A stretch of 25,000 nucleotides of DNA from Conus ventricosus (GCA_018398815.1 CM031601.1:27521164-27546163); one strand, 5' to 3'. Shown: positions 1-10,270, counted from the first letter of the stretch. Translations and numbers: made by a program. The notes: generated from the sequence alone by a model not told the origin.

Positions 1-184
1 ACCAGCTGGGGTTGAGAACATTACGTGTGTGACCGTTTTTGATTACCCCGCCACGTGGGCAGCCACATTCCAACTTCGGGGGATTTTGGAGACTGATAAT
101 GTTATGCTAGGAGTTATACGAGACATTTTCACATCTGTCTAGACTGACACTTTTTTCCCCCTCCTTATTCTCCTTCTGATTCAG
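1..184. other. Unique DNA; intron-like, ends in strong 3' splice site
   Basis: Non-repetitive sequence with no open frame I recognise. Its last 35 bases are a pyrimidine-rich tract (TTTTTTCCCCCTCC, then TTATTCTCCTTC) ending in TGATTCAG at 177-184. This is a textbook 3' splice-site arrangement on the plus strand. If it is used, the stretch is the 3' part of an intron. Confidence 0.35.
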
Positions 185-391
185 GACATTGCAGTAGAAG
201 ATGCTCCGAAATGTCATCCACAGACACACCTATACTCGAACATATTGCTTAGTCTAACAGCAGTGTCGGATCGTCGATCAGCCGCTTTAGTGAGAGTTGA
301 TTTTTGTCTCTGTGATGCGGAGAAGGCTGTAGGGGAGGTCGTGGAGGTGACGGTGACGGTGGTGGTGGTGGTGGTGGTGGTGGAGGGATGA
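185..391 (+). CDS. Candidate terminal coding exon, product unknown
   Basis: Directly after the acceptor AG at 183-184 the first frame stays open for 68 codons to TGA at 389-391. There is no ATG start, as expected for an internal or terminal exon. The peptide begins DIAVEDAPKCHPQTHLYSN and looks non-repetitive for about 50 residues. It then runs into a (GGT)n microsatellite read as polyvaline before the stop. AATAAA lies 83 bases downstream of the stop (474-479), so acceptor, open frame, stop and poly(A) signal occur in the right order. I recognise no domain. A 68-codon open frame can arise by chance, and the polyvaline tail argues against a conserved protein end. Treat this as a hypothesis about a host gene entering from the left. 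Confidence 0.3.
   Translation, partial: DIAVEDAPKCHPQTHLYSNILLSLTAVSDRRSAALVRVDFCLCDAEKAVGEVVEVTVTVVVVVVVVEG
345..387. repeat. (GGT)n / (GGTGAC) microsatellite
   Basis: GGTGAC copies grade into about nine GGT triplets. The array lies inside the candidate terminal exon, where it would encode valines. Read on the other strand it is (ACC)n. Confidence 0.9.
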
Positions 392-447
392 TTGTAGTGA
401 CGGCGATGTCTATAGCCTGTGTGATTTGGTGACAATCATGGGCGCAG

Positions 448-457
448 GGTTCGATCC
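448..457 (+). promoter_or_regulatory. tRNA-type B-box-like motif (possible SINE remnant)
   Basis: GGTTCGATCC matches the internal RNA polymerase III B box found in tRNAs and tRNA-derived SINEs. No convincing A box lies 30-45 bases upstream and no tRNA cloverleaf can be drawn. At most this is a truncated SINE; a ten-base match can also be chance. Confidence 0.15.
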
Positions 458-473
458 GCAGCCCAGACACATG

Positions 474-479
474 AATAAA
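474..479 (+). terminator. Canonical AATAAA polyadenylation signal
   Basis: AATAAA lies 83 bases beyond the stop of the candidate exon at 185-391. The hexamer is common by chance in such DNA. Its value comes only from its position after the acceptor and open frame. Confidence 0.25.
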
Positions 480-525
480 TCAGATGACGGAGGCTTTTAG
501 ATTGATCTGAAGATGGTGACCTTTG

Positions 526-614
526 CCCCCCCCCCCTCCCCCCACCTCTTCCTTTCCGTGTTTTCCCTCCTCCTCCTCCTCCTCCTCCTCCTCGTCCTTC
601 TCCTCCTCCCTTCA
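526..614. repeat. Poly-C plus (CTC)n polypyrimidine tract
   Basis: A C-rich run at 526-543 is followed by about nine CTC triplets (566-592) and further CTC/CTT. The plus strand is almost pure pyrimidine, a mirror-repeat composition able to form a triplex. Confidence 0.9.
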
Positions 615-828
615 TCCCTCCTACCTTCTTCTACCGCCTTCTCCTGGATCAGAGAAGTGGGACAGAGGTAATATTGTTCACAACCCTGTCTGATTGCAAA
701 GGACGTTTAAGGCTGAAGACACACAGGAAAACACTGGACTAGACGCTCGGAACATATTGGCTGGTCCACATCTTCTGTTCCCTACCCCTCTCCCTCTCTC
801 CGACCTGCCTCCCATCTTCTGACCCCCC

Positions 829-831
<3 letters not shown>

Positions 832-910
<79 letters not shown>
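832..910. repeat. (CT)n microsatellite
   Basis: An essentially uninterrupted CT dinucleotide run of about 78 bases. The minus strand reads (GA)n, giving spurious Arg-Glu frames. Confidence 0.97.
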
Positions 911-911
<1 letters not shown>

Positions 912-1393
912 CACATTCTCCCTCCCACCTATAAGCTTCTTCTACCTGCTTCGTAGCATTTTATGACCTACCCAAATGGTAAATTATGTCACTTAAGCGC
1001 ATTTTCGTTTGCATACACACCAACACTCCATCCACTACAGAACGTTTACCCTTCCATATCCTTCTGTATAACAGGCTGTCTTGAACAGAGAAAGCCTGAA
1101 TGCCAACAGACATGTAGGATTTGGATACATTTTCAGAACAAAGCCATCATGTCTGGAACTTTTTTTTTTTTCGTTTGTTTTCCCCCGTTTTGTGTTGTTT
1201 GTCTTCACACATTTGTTTTGCTTCGCGCGCATGGTCATTGGATTTTGTTTGCTCTAGACTGGCCAGCTTTCTCTTTTGTTTGTGTGTTTGTTTGTTTGTT
1301 TGTGTCTGTCTGTCTCTGTTGTGTTTATGTGTGACGGTGACATAAAGACACGCACCTGTGGCACGTGATACCAGTTTCAATTAGAAAGACGAC
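911..1393. other. Unique DNA with poly-T and TTTG/TGTC repeats; no gene seen
   Basis: Mostly unique sequence with a poly-T run near 1160 and TTTG/TGTC tetranucleotides at about 1280-1320. Frames of up to 123 codons are rich in F, V and C from these repeats. They lack recognisable domains, so I do not call them genes. Confidence 0.6.
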
Positions 1394-1422
1394 GGGGGGG
1401 GGGGGGGGGGGGGGGGGGGGGG
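1394..1422. repeat. Poly-G tract of 29 bases
   Basis: An uninterrupted run of 29 G, able to form a G-quadruplex on the plus strand. Its recorded length should not be trusted, since such homopolymers are poorly resolved by sequencing. Confidence 0.95.
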
Positions 1423-1809
1423 AGGATCGCCACCAGAGTGAAGAGGATCCTGATTCTGCCCATTGGTGTAGTAGACCCGCATCAAAATGTAATTTTTCCG
1501 TTCCTCGGCCTCATGTTATCATCACTTCTTCAAGTTTGGTTTGCAGCTGGTTCCACAGGGTCTGGGTTTAGCGACACCTTGCTGAACTCGTCGCTTTTGA
1601 CTTGGAATCCGCGGCGTACGTCGGCATCAAAATTTCAGGGGTTCATTGTTGTGTTATGTTGTATCTTTCCGCTGGGTTTTGTTGAAATAGGTTCGGTAGC
1701 TTTTGCGCTATCATGGTTCATGTTCTATCCATGTTGCTTATAGTCCAGCCGACCAAAAGTGACCATACCAGAGCTATCTTCTTGTGGACGTAGCTTTCTA
1801 TATATGAAA

Positions 1810-1810
<1 letters not shown>
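1423..1810. other. Unique DNA, no recognised gene
   Basis: Non-repetitive, moderately GC sequence. A plus frame of about 100 codons crosses it (1438-1743) with no motif I recognise. No convincing splice pair or poly(A) signal is seen. Confidence 0.5.
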
Positions 1811-2137
<327 letters not shown>

Positions 2138-2244
2138 AATAAAAGAGAAGATATTCCGAAATTTTATGATTGGCCCCCAAATTCATCTTCCGGAATATCT
2201 TTGATCAGATGAACAATATTCATCTCTTAAGTCACATCAGGTCG

Positions 2245-2267
2245 GGGGAGGGGAGGGGGGGGGGGAT
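2245..2267. repeat. G-rich tract
   Basis: GGGGGAGGGGA is followed by about 12 G. Four G-runs within 25 bases give quadruplex potential on the plus strand. Confidence 0.85.
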
Positions 2268-2377
2268 ATCTGAGCAGTATTTTCATAGAATCTAGTCACT
2301 GGTGTTTTTTTTTTTCTATGTCCTGACATTACGTAAATCCCAAACGCTACAAAACGATTACTTTCACGGGCGTTTCA

Positions 2378-2623
2378 TCACATGGAATCCACCACGACAT
2401 GCCTACATTTATGGTCTATCGAATCACAAACACCCAGCGACCCCTCTGAATCAATAACCATAACCTCCTTAATGTAATAGAGACTAAGAACCGAATCGTT
2501 CGTCCCATTCATTCTCAAGCCTTTTGGCACTTGTATGCTCGCCCGTACTAAGCGGATAGAGCTTAGACATTCGTCGTCAAACGTTTGCCAGGTTTTCAAA
2601 GCAACGCTGGTGCCCTCAGTCAA
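2378..2623 (-). CDS. Weak candidate coding segment, product unknown
   Basis: A minus-strand open frame of about 81 codons in non-repetitive DNA. It has balanced amino-acid composition (contains LKTWQTFDDECLSS and KEVMVIDSEGSLG), unlike the microsatellite frames. I see no domain and no strong polypyrimidine tract before it on the minus strand; GATGTAG just upstream could be a weak acceptor. It could be an exon, an old transposon fragment, or chance. Confidence 0.2.
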   Translation of the reverse strand: MTEGTSVALKTWQTFDDECLSSIRLVRASIQVPKGLRMNGTNDSVLSLYYIKEVMVIDSEGSLGVCDSIDHKCRHVVVDSM

Positions 2624-2659
2624 CTACATCACCATCGTAAACAACCAATAGTATCAAGC

Positions 2660-2741
2660 AACAACAACAACAACAACAACAACAACAGCGCAGCAGCAGC
2701 AACAGCATCAACCACAACAACAACAACAACAACAACAACAA
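2660..2741. repeat. (CAA)n with CAG interruptions
   Basis: Two CAA blocks flank a short CAG/CAA mixed segment. In one plus frame this would read polyglutamine, but stops flank it closely, so it is taken as a plain triplet microsatellite. Confidence 0.95.
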
Positions 2742-2850
2742 GCTGCTAATTCGGATGTCCATCTTGCCGTTTGTTCATCTGGTGGTATCGTGTGGTGGAA
2801 GAGAGACCTCAAGCCCTCTGCTCTCTGCTTAATCTCGTCCCGTCTTTGCT

Positions 2851-2950
2851 ACAGAGGGATGCAGCGGAACTGACGTTGTTCGGCCGTTTAATGACAGCCT
2901 TACCTCTTGAAAGACTGTCGGCTCTACGTCCGTTATTTGAAGCAACATAG
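2851..2950 (+). CDS. Candidate terminal exon after a splice acceptor, product unknown
   Basis: A pyrimidine-rich stretch (CTCTCTGCTTAATC, then TCGTCCCGTCTTTGC) ends in ACAG at 2851-2854. From 2855 one frame is open for 31 codons to TAG at 2948-2950. It begins RDAAELTLFGRLMTALP and has the amphipathic look of a helical C-terminus. No family is recognised. No poly(A) signal follows before the LINE 3' end near 2990, so the insertion may have displaced the 3' UTR. A short frame after one acceptor is weak evidence. Confidence 0.25.
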
Positions 2951-2967
2951 GTTTATAATCGCAAATA

Positions 2968-3002
2968 TGAGATGAAGAGAGAAGAGAGATAGAGAGGAGA
3001 GA
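2968..3002. repeat. GA-rich simple repeat at the LINE 3' end
   Basis: GAGATGAAGAGAGAAGAGAG-type sequence immediately abuts the LINE's 3' terminus. It is either the element's own microsatellite tail or the target into which it inserted. Confidence 0.6.
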
Positions 3003-3024
3003 CTCAAAGACCTCAAATTTTTAT

Positions 3025-3050
3025 CAGTAAAGGCCTTAGGCCCCTTACTG
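3025..3050 (-). other. LINE 3'-terminal stem-loop
   Basis: On the minus strand CAGTAAGGGGCC, TAA and GGCCTTTACTG form an imperfect hairpin just before the GA-rich tail. 3'-terminal hairpins plus microsatellite tails are common in CR1/L2-type LINEs and can serve as the RT recognition site. This supports placing the element's 3' end near 2990. Confidence 0.6.
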
Positions 3051-3299
3051 AAGGGGGATGTGCACATAACTAATCTAGAGAAAGCCAAAGTTGACATATA
3101 CCAAATCAACAATTAATAAACGTAATACGCTTTTCTTCATTGTAGACACTGAAACTAACAATTCTATGAAGTACCGATTTTCAACCTTTTTTTGGCGCCA
3201 GATAACTATACATTGCTAAATTTTTATTGTAGTCTCTATTCGTGACGACATAAGTACAGTTAACCTGAATTTTGGCATGGAGCCTTATAGTATTTCAGT

Positions 3300-4535
3300 T
3301 GTATAAATTTTTTCTTCTAAGATCATACAGAGCAGGGCAAGCAAAATAAAAGTGCATTCATCTCTTTCCAGTGTGCATAGACGGCATAGTTAATGCATAT
3401 TTTCATTTCTGCCGCTGTATCTAAAGCAATGGCATGCAATACAGACACACCAAATCGAAACTTGGTCAATTCACTTTTTATATATCTATTCAGTTTGTAG
3501 CTCAATATACAGTTCTCTCAAATGATAGTTTTAAACAACCTGTACTGTGGCGAAATTCTGTCCTAAGTATATATGTTACCTTGCCATCCCCTGCCATCTA
3601 CAATCAATAATTCTTTGCCTAAAAGATGTTAAAAAACCCTGATAAATTTTGGCTACCCTGGTTGTCCCAGACATACCCAATCCAAAAATGTTAAACAATG
3701 ACTAACCTTTGTAACCCAAGTCCTCTTTCCCTTAGAATCTAAATTTAATAACATTTTGTATGCCTTAAACGGTAGCATCCTATCTTCATTCATTCTGGTC
3801 AGTTTCAGCCAATACTTAATACATTTCATGTATGAATTGAGTAAATTGATATCTGCCCTGGTTCACCATAACAAGATCATTTGTGTTCGACTATCGACAT
3901 TAAAGAAAAGCGTTTCAATGCAAACAAATGTACATTTTCTATTTCTTTCTGGTCGTTTTTTCAAAGCCCAATTTCCCGCACCAGTACTTTAGCATTGGCT
4001 GAATCTGATATGTCAATAGTTTACTAAGACACTGAAACATTGCAATGCTAATTTATATAAACATAGCAGAGAAAAACCGCTTTCTTCCCTTTAATTAGCT
4101 AGACTTTTGGCAGCAAAACTAAAAACTTAGTCTTGTTAAGAAATAGATTCCCAAGATACTTATACGCATTTACAACTTGTACTCTCTCATTGTACATACG
4201 TTCCATGTCTCATTTGCCCGACAAAAACTCCATCCCTTAACGAAAAATAATTATTATTAGTTTTTTTCTTCATATATAACTTTCAGTTCTAATTACTCGC
4301 AGCATTATATAAATTATTTAAATGTCCTTCTGTAAACCCACTACTGTTATAGACAATAGAATAATTCATCAGCAAAAAGTAGATAAATAATTCTATAGAT
4401 CAAACGTAACTCCATGAAGACCTTTCTCCAATTATTTCCAAACCAGTTTTCATTTATAAAAAGTGAAAACAAAAACAGGACTACCGACAAGCACCCTGCG
4501 TTAACCCCTCGTGTACAGTTCAACGCATCAGACAT
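3300..4535 (-). pseudogene. RT catalytic-core to C-terminal relic of the LINE
   Basis: This is the C-terminal third of the LINE ORF, the part with the least ambiguous motifs. RGVNAGC, then LFSLFINE, then LLFADE follow at the spacing of RT motifs B and C. The second aspartate of the catalytic FADD/YADD appears as glutamate, so the site would be impaired even if the frame were restored. Downstream are NERVQVVNAYKYLGNLF, KKAVFS, GRYQFTQFI, KYWLKLTRMNEDRM, AYKMLLNLDSKGKR, SELTKFRFGVS and the Cys/His knuckle. The pieces lie in different frames, showing several indels. Confidence 0.85.
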
Positions 4536-5400
4536 GTTTGCCCCAGAGCCTTACTCTTGCCTTTACTTCGTTATACAAAGCTTTAACCAACAACGATACA
4601 ATTACCCTTAATTCCTTTTTGTCAGAACGGGCCACAATAACCTTCTGGATATAGAAGCGAATTGCCTTTTCAAAAACCACAAAAAGCAACATATAACGTC
4701 CTATAATTAGGCAATTGTTTTTTGGATAGCACAAACATAGTAAAAATTTATCGATGGTCGAATAGCCCTTTTAAATCCCGCTTGGTACTCACCCTGTAAT
4801 CATCAATCTGGGTAATCCATGTCTTGTAATCTTCTACCAATCACAATTGAACTGTATAATTTGCTAACTAATGTCCATAAGGAAATACCATCGATAATTG
4901 TTAAACGATCTATGACATGACCTTTCTATATAAAGGAAGATTAAAGGAATCTGTCCAATTTGTTCGGAAAAATTCCTTTCTCAAATAAATAGTTAAATAT
5001 AGACTAGCATTTAACAACTGTTCGCCCGAATTTTTTGAAGAACGCACTTATAAGTCCATCTGGACCACTACTTATCATTCTTTACTTTCTAATGGCAATA
5101 AAACTTTCTGCCTTCGAAATTGGCCTGTCCATACATTGTCTTCATTGTCTTCCACGTTTGATATCAATTATTCTGTATCTTCGTCTTTGTTTCAAAACAC
5201 TTTTAAATGATCATACCATTCATTTCATACATATATCATTTAAAGGCTGGGATTTTTCTTTTCGGATCTTGTGCATTGTACCCCAGAAGTCTTTTGACTT
5301 TTTACGGAGTTTTTGCCTATTCATTTATCTAACGATTCGTTATGATCTTTTCTGTTTTCTTATATTTTAGTGTCTATACTCACTTCGTTGCAATGCAAAG
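4536..5400 (-). pseudogene. RT N-terminal palm/fingers relic of the LINE
   Basis: Minus-strand fragments in shifting frames read SGPDGL, ISAFFKKFG, LFEKGIFPN, SKLYSSIVIGR, YQAGFK, then LLFVVFEKA and NEVKARV. These are RT motifs 0 to A and the run-up to motif B, continuous with the core at 3300-4535. The motif A catalytic aspartate expected in FVDFxKAFD is not preserved in the readable frame (FVVFEKAIRF). Confidence 0.8.
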
Positions 5401-5597
5401 CTGGCTTCTAATATTAATATCCAATGTTGTTCTAAACCTTACTTCAGCATCTTCGTAACTCCACGTCTTGCCCTATACATCTTGATCGAAAACCATTCCC
5501 CTTCTCTTTGACCTTTTACCTAGCAAGAACTTATCTCTACTCGTCTATCCATATCAACAGCTTTAACAATCTGATTGAACAAGTCAAGGTGATTGAT

Positions 5598-6700
5598 TCA
5601 CATCTCTATATATAAATAAAAGCTCTGCCATATCAAGTTTCTGCTGCAACTTGATATGAGGCTCATAGACATAGTAAATCGTTCCGCATACATCTCTTTC
5701 CAACAATATTTTGTCATAAATTGAGCTCTGTCTATGCTTGGTTTCGTGTTAATACATTCTTTTTCAGTTTGCCTGAATGATAAATAAAAGGGGTAAGTGA
5801 TCGGATCGTTCTTCAAGAACTCTTAAGTTACAGGTCATTCAAGAATTGAACAAGTCCCAGATGATAGAAAGTATCATTAACACTACTTTCCCGAGTCCGA
5901 AATAAACGTGTAACGACTTAAGGTCACCAATACATACACCAATGTAAATATATAAAGACCAAATACAGTACACAGTTAATAGTTTTTTTCCCATAAATTC
6001 AATACAGTTCCCTCTAGAAACACCTCTGTTATTTTGATTGTCCACATCCTTTACATGGGTTAATGTGGAAGTTCCCCATCATGTAAATATCAGGAAAATA
6101 TGGAAGTCCTTGCATTTAGATCACCACTAAAATAATAAACAAAATCATCGACACACAGTGATTTCTCCATGACACATTCCTCCAACTATCTATTCCACTG
6201 TTGAAAAAAACACCGTATCATGAATAATATGGGGAATTGTCTGGGGGAAACATAAGAAGCATATTAGCAGACATTCTTACTCGTTCCTAAAAAATCTTTT
6301 CCAGCATAAATGAAAATAATACTTATAATCACAATCAAGCGGAAGGACACAAGAAAGTAAAAATTACGAACTAGACGATTAAGAACACCCCGGAACATCT
6401 CCCGTGCGTTGCCAGGTTTAACGCAGTTTGAGGAACATTTTATATCTTTGAATATGCAGAATCAAAATTTTCTACAAAAGTTTCCACTAAACACAAAAAT
6501 TCAAAGATGTAACAAAGTTAACAAAAATCCTGCATCATTCATTTCGACAAAAGACCACTACACATTCCAATGTGAGAAAGGATACAGATTCACAAAGAAT
6601 GTCTAGAATTTCCAGAGTTTTCACTCAAAAAGCTATCTCCATTCTATCACTCACAAACCTTTGATCATCCATTCGCACAAAATCAACTGAATGTCATCAT
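5598..6700 (-). pseudogene. APE-type endonuclease relic and linker of the LINE
   Basis: Falling from about 6650, fragments correspond to an AP-endonuclease-like domain. DILCES is followed by a glycine-rich HGRCSGGV segment, PPDNSPYYS, then GDLNARTS carrying the conserved Asp/Asn. FMGKKLLTVY and SELF-like pieces follow, then a linker (SIDRAQFMTKYCWKEMYAERF) joining to RT. This domain nicks target DNA to prime reverse transcription. It is fragmented here and not functional as read. Confidence 0.7.
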
Positions 6701-7560
6701 TTTCATTTGATTTTCTCACTATTATTTTCACAAAAACCATCGCGTATTACGTTTTTGTTTTTATACTGATTTACATTCCTCCACAATCACCGACTTCGAC
6801 CCCCCTCTACCATCCCCCAAATAGCTTTCTTGACTACGTGTTTGTGATCCACTATTTACATTTCATTTTCATAGGCAAAATTATCAACCACAACATCAGC
6901 TTTTATTTCCCATTCGTTCCTATTCAATGTCGTGACCATCCTACAAATCGTTTCATTCCATCAATGTAATCACCGATCACATGATCATATTCGTCGTTAC
7001 ATTACACAGCTCCCATGTCATTCACACACTTACCATCCTTGACAAGTTACATTTACTGAAGTACTATCGCAATCACTTACATGCTGTTTTTTTAACACAC
7101 TGTCAATATCCACTGGCAGCCTCACGAGTTGCAACCATGAACAATATTTACCATGGAGCAGTGTTTTTGTAACATCACATAAAATAGAACAGTTTATTTA
7201 CAGTATCATCATATAAGTGGTCTTTCTTTTAGTATTCCTGCGTCATTATTATCATCATCATTTACAATAACAACAAGGACACAATCAATCACACATTCCG
7301 CATGCCATGTTCATTTGACACATTGACATCTGTGAGAGCATCCAAGTGCGCAGGCTGTCTAACATTCGAGCCATGCCTGTTCAGCACGAGCGTGTCGCAC
7401 GCCGGTGTAAACCTCACCACGGTTCGCTGACTCCACTAAATCTTTGCGCTCGAGTGTTTTCTGCCCTGACAAGCGTGCGGTGCCCTTTTCATTTTTGTTA
7501 CCACTAAAACATTTGGAATAAGAGAGAACCTTAAAACCACAGGGCCGTCCGACCATTCAT
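6700..7560. other. AT-rich DNA upstream of the LINE ORF; 5' region or flank
   Basis: The composition resembles the LINE body and it holds no long microsatellite, so it may be the element's 5' UTR or a decayed ORF1. I cannot identify a protein. A 65-codon minus frame at 7359-7556 (contains LERKDLVESANRGEVYTGV) is unrecognised. The boundary with host DNA is not visible. Confidence 0.35.
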
Positions 7561-8700
7561 GAAGTGGATACCAGATTTTTCGCGGTCATCTAGACCATAC
7601 TTGTTACTCCTTCATTGACAAGGTGGTCATATCCATTGAAAACCGTCTTGTTTTGGGTTCGGGCTGACTTTTAAGTGAGGGCATAATTTTCTCCTTATTC
7701 TCTCACTCTGTAGAAAAGTCTTCTTCCAATGAAAAGCTGACCCTTTAATTTCTGTTTTGCCGCGCAGGATCCTCACTTTGATCTTTGAAAAAGGGTACAG
7801 CATGCAATAATGGGTGAATCGGCCTGGATCCCAAAACGGTGTACCCGATCAAATTCACATCCCTAGAGAGTTCCATGTTTTATCAGTCACATTTCCCCTC
7901 AGAGCATCCTCACTGTCCTCGCAGGTCTCACGATCTCTACGTGGAACACCATGTAAAATTATGTTGATCCGTTGAACGGCCCTCGAGATGCGTCCACCTT
8001 CCCTGTCCAAAGTTTCAATTTTCTCTCTTTAAGTCTCTTATTCTCACATTCAAATTTTCATTTATCCCCTGTTTTAAAGTCAGATATTCATTCTGAAGAT
8101 GACATATTTTCTCCTTTAATACTATCACACACTCCATTTTCACTTCTCCATACTCACTCCTCTCTACACACTTACATTTCACATCACTTCCTTCATTGAC
8201 ATCAAGTCCGTCAGAGGGGCTCCATGGGGTGGCGTATGATGCGTATCCTGCGTAGATCCTGTCCTGTCTGCAGTTCTGTAGCGTGGGTCAGATCATAAGG
8301 CCGCAGAACGGCTCAGTACTTGCTGGGCGTACAACACCATCCGAGGTCCAGGCGGGACTGCCCTCGTGGAGCTGCTGGCTGTCTTGGGTCCGTGATTTTG
8401 ACTCGACATCGCCGCATCGATGTAAGAGGTCGCTGAAGAAGAGCAGGTGATGGACCAAACCACCTGACACCCCGGCGCACGGTGTGTACATTAACACACG
8501 AAACTGTCATGGCCAACTTGAATCTGGCTCGCTTTCCATAGGAAGTTGATAAATCACCGGATAAATCCGCCACAATCGAACCCCGAAAATCTTGAGCTGC
8601 CGATGGCCTGAAGTCACTCTGCCACTGACTGTCAAGGTCCTTCACTGATCAACAGGGAGTAATCAAACGAAACAACGTTAATTAAATGCCGAGCTCAAAA
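7561..8700. other. Unique DNA; unrecognised minus frame at 8313-8645
   Basis: Non-repetitive, with GC rising around 8190-8650. There a minus-strand frame of 110 codons and an overlapping one of 69 stay open. The longer one (contains FRGSIVADLSGDLSTSYG) has ordinary composition but no domain I know and no clear splice or promoter context. It may be a fragment of another repeat or of a host exon. The rest (7561-8190) shows nothing definable. Confidence 0.35.
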
Positions 8701-8743
8701 AAAACGTTTCTTTCTCTCTTGAATGACTGACAGCCCTCTCCCC

Positions 8744-8812
8744 CGAGAGAGAGAGAGAGAGAGAATAAGAGAGAGAGAGAGAGAGGAAGAGAGGGGTGGG
8801 GGGTGGGGGGAA
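8744..8812. repeat. (GA)n then G-rich tract
   Basis: GA dinucleotides with small interruptions (8744-8792) are followed by GGGGTGGGGGGTGGGGGG. This is a purine-only plus strand with quadruplex potential at its end. Confidence 0.9.
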
Positions 8813-8850
8813 TATAATGTCGACTAAAAAGGCAAGAAATATCACAATGG

Positions 8851-9200
8851 TCTGTGTTTGCGTGTGTGTGTGTGTGTGTGGTGTGTGGTGTGTCTGTGTG
8901 TGTGTGTGTTGTGTGTGTGCGTGCGTGCGTGAGTGCGTGCGGCGTGCGGCGTGCGTGCGTGTGTGTGTTTGTGTGTATTGGTGTGGTGTGTGTGTGCGTG
9001 CTTGCGTGCGTGGCGTGCGTGCGTGCGGCGTGCGTGCGTGCTGCGTGCGTGTGTATGTGTGTGTGTGTGTATATGTGTCATGTTGTGGGCGCGCGACACG
9101 TGTTGTGTGTGTTTTGTGTGTGTGGGTGTGGTGTGTGTGTGTGTGTGTTTTGTGTTGTGCGCGCGCCGCCGCGTGCGCGTCTGTAAGTGTTGTGCTCCTC
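8851..9200. repeat. Compound (GT)n / (GCGT)n array
   Basis: GT dinucleotides mix with CGTG tetranucleotides, GGCGTGC variants and a GCGCGCGC-rich end near 9088-9180. The alternating purine-pyrimidine sequence is Z-DNA-prone. Open frames here are Cys/Val composition artefacts. Confidence 0.95.
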
Positions 9201-9548
9201 TATGTGTGTTATGTGTGTCCAGCGTATCGTTTGGCTTTTCAATTTTTACAGCACTGTTTTTCTCCTACCTCCCACTAGAAAATAATGTTAATGTAGTAAC
9301 TTTTTCTTTTTCGGGGAAAGGTCAGACGTTACATCTACTGTGACAGTGAGCCGTTACCCGAGAAGGCTTTGGAAGGTTTTGATAGGAGCGCAATAAAAAC
9401 AGAATAATGAACCTTTGGGCGAATCAAGACAAGGAACACAAGAGGTAATGAATAGAAGAGAAATGAAAGGAAAAAAAAAGGACAAAGGAGGAAAGGACAG
9501 TTAAAAAGCACAAGAGAGAACTCGTAGAAACGTAAATGAACAAGAATG
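9200..9548. other. Unique island between arrays; no gene seen
   Basis: Unique sequence becoming A- and G-rich toward the GA array. No conserved frame or signal is recognised. Confidence 0.5.
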
Positions 9549-9549
9549 G

Positions 9550-9627
<78 letters not shown>
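9549..9627. repeat. (GA)n microsatellite
   Basis: GA dinucleotides with ATAG and AAGA interruptions. Confidence 0.95.
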
Positions 9628-9789
9628 CGGTGTTTGTAAGAACAATTGAAAAGCGCAAGGAACAAGTTGTGGGGAGAAAAAGTGAAAGGAAGAAAAAGTG
9701 AACGGAATTTAAGACCGAACAAAGGAAAAAAAACGAAACCGGAACTACTGTTCTTAAACATCAGGAATAGAGTTTAAAGAAAAAACCTG

Positions 9790-10020
9790 CGCGCACACCT
9801 GCACTTCGCGCGCCGCGCGCCACACCGCCACACACACACGACACACCACACAAACACCACACACACACACACACACGCACATCACACACACACGACACAC
9901 ACACACACAGCACACGCTCATCACTCACACACACTACACTACACACACACAGCACTGCACAGACACACACACACCACACACTCACACACACGACACACAC
10001 ACACCACAACACACACACAC
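9790..10020. repeat. GC-alternating block and degenerate (CA)n
   Basis: A GCGCGC-rich block (about 9790-9820) precedes an irregular CA array with CGA, GCA and CT interruptions. It is much less pure than the other CA arrays in the window, suggesting age or base-call noise. Confidence 0.9.
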
Positions 10021-10032
10021 TGAGAAGAGGAC

Positions 10033-10036
<4 letters not shown>

Positions 10037-10110
<74 letters not shown>

Positions 10111-10134
10111 CGCATTGTTTAAAGAAAGAGAAGA

Positions 10135-10190
<56 letters not shown>

Positions 10191-10222
10191 AGAGAGAGAG
10201 AGAGAGACACGCATTGTTTTAA

Positions 10223-10270
<48 letters not shown>

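Larger units (their letters stand above)
2990..6700 (-). mobile_element. Degenerate non-LTR retrotransposon (CR1/L2-like LINE), EN-RT ORF
   Basis: A minus-strand relic of a LINE polyprotein, broken by frameshifts and stops. Reading downstream (falling coordinates) the parts come in the right order. An APE-type endonuclease starts near 6650 (DILCES), then PPDNSPYYS, GDLNARTS at about 6108-6125, and GKSTVDY-like and SDH-like residues. The RT N-terminus follows with SGPDGL (5051-5069) and YQAGFK. Next come the FVVFEKA palm strand, RGVNAGC (about 4491-4514), and LLFADE (4365-4376 and neighbours) in place of the usual YADD. Then VVNAYKYLGNLF (4141-4175), a VHLF-type connection domain near 3900, and a C-terminal CPLC/H/C knuckle around 3310-3400. 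About 3.4 kb of coding relic matches a normal EN-RT ORF. It makes no functional protein as read. The 5' limit is uncertain (6700 to about 7560). Clade assignment is by remembered motif style, not a search. Confidence 0.88.

Noticed and set aside
448..457. Full tRNA gene at the B-box motif
   Set aside because: No acceptor, D or anticodon arms can be drawn around it.
4362..4378. GCTGATGAA on the minus strand as a ribozyme core
   Set aside because: It encodes the ADE of the RT FADE motif; no GAAA or stems.
5035..5370. 111-codon plus-strand frame inside the LINE
   Set aside because: It is the antisense of the minus-strand RT relic (the minus strand here reads SGPDGL).
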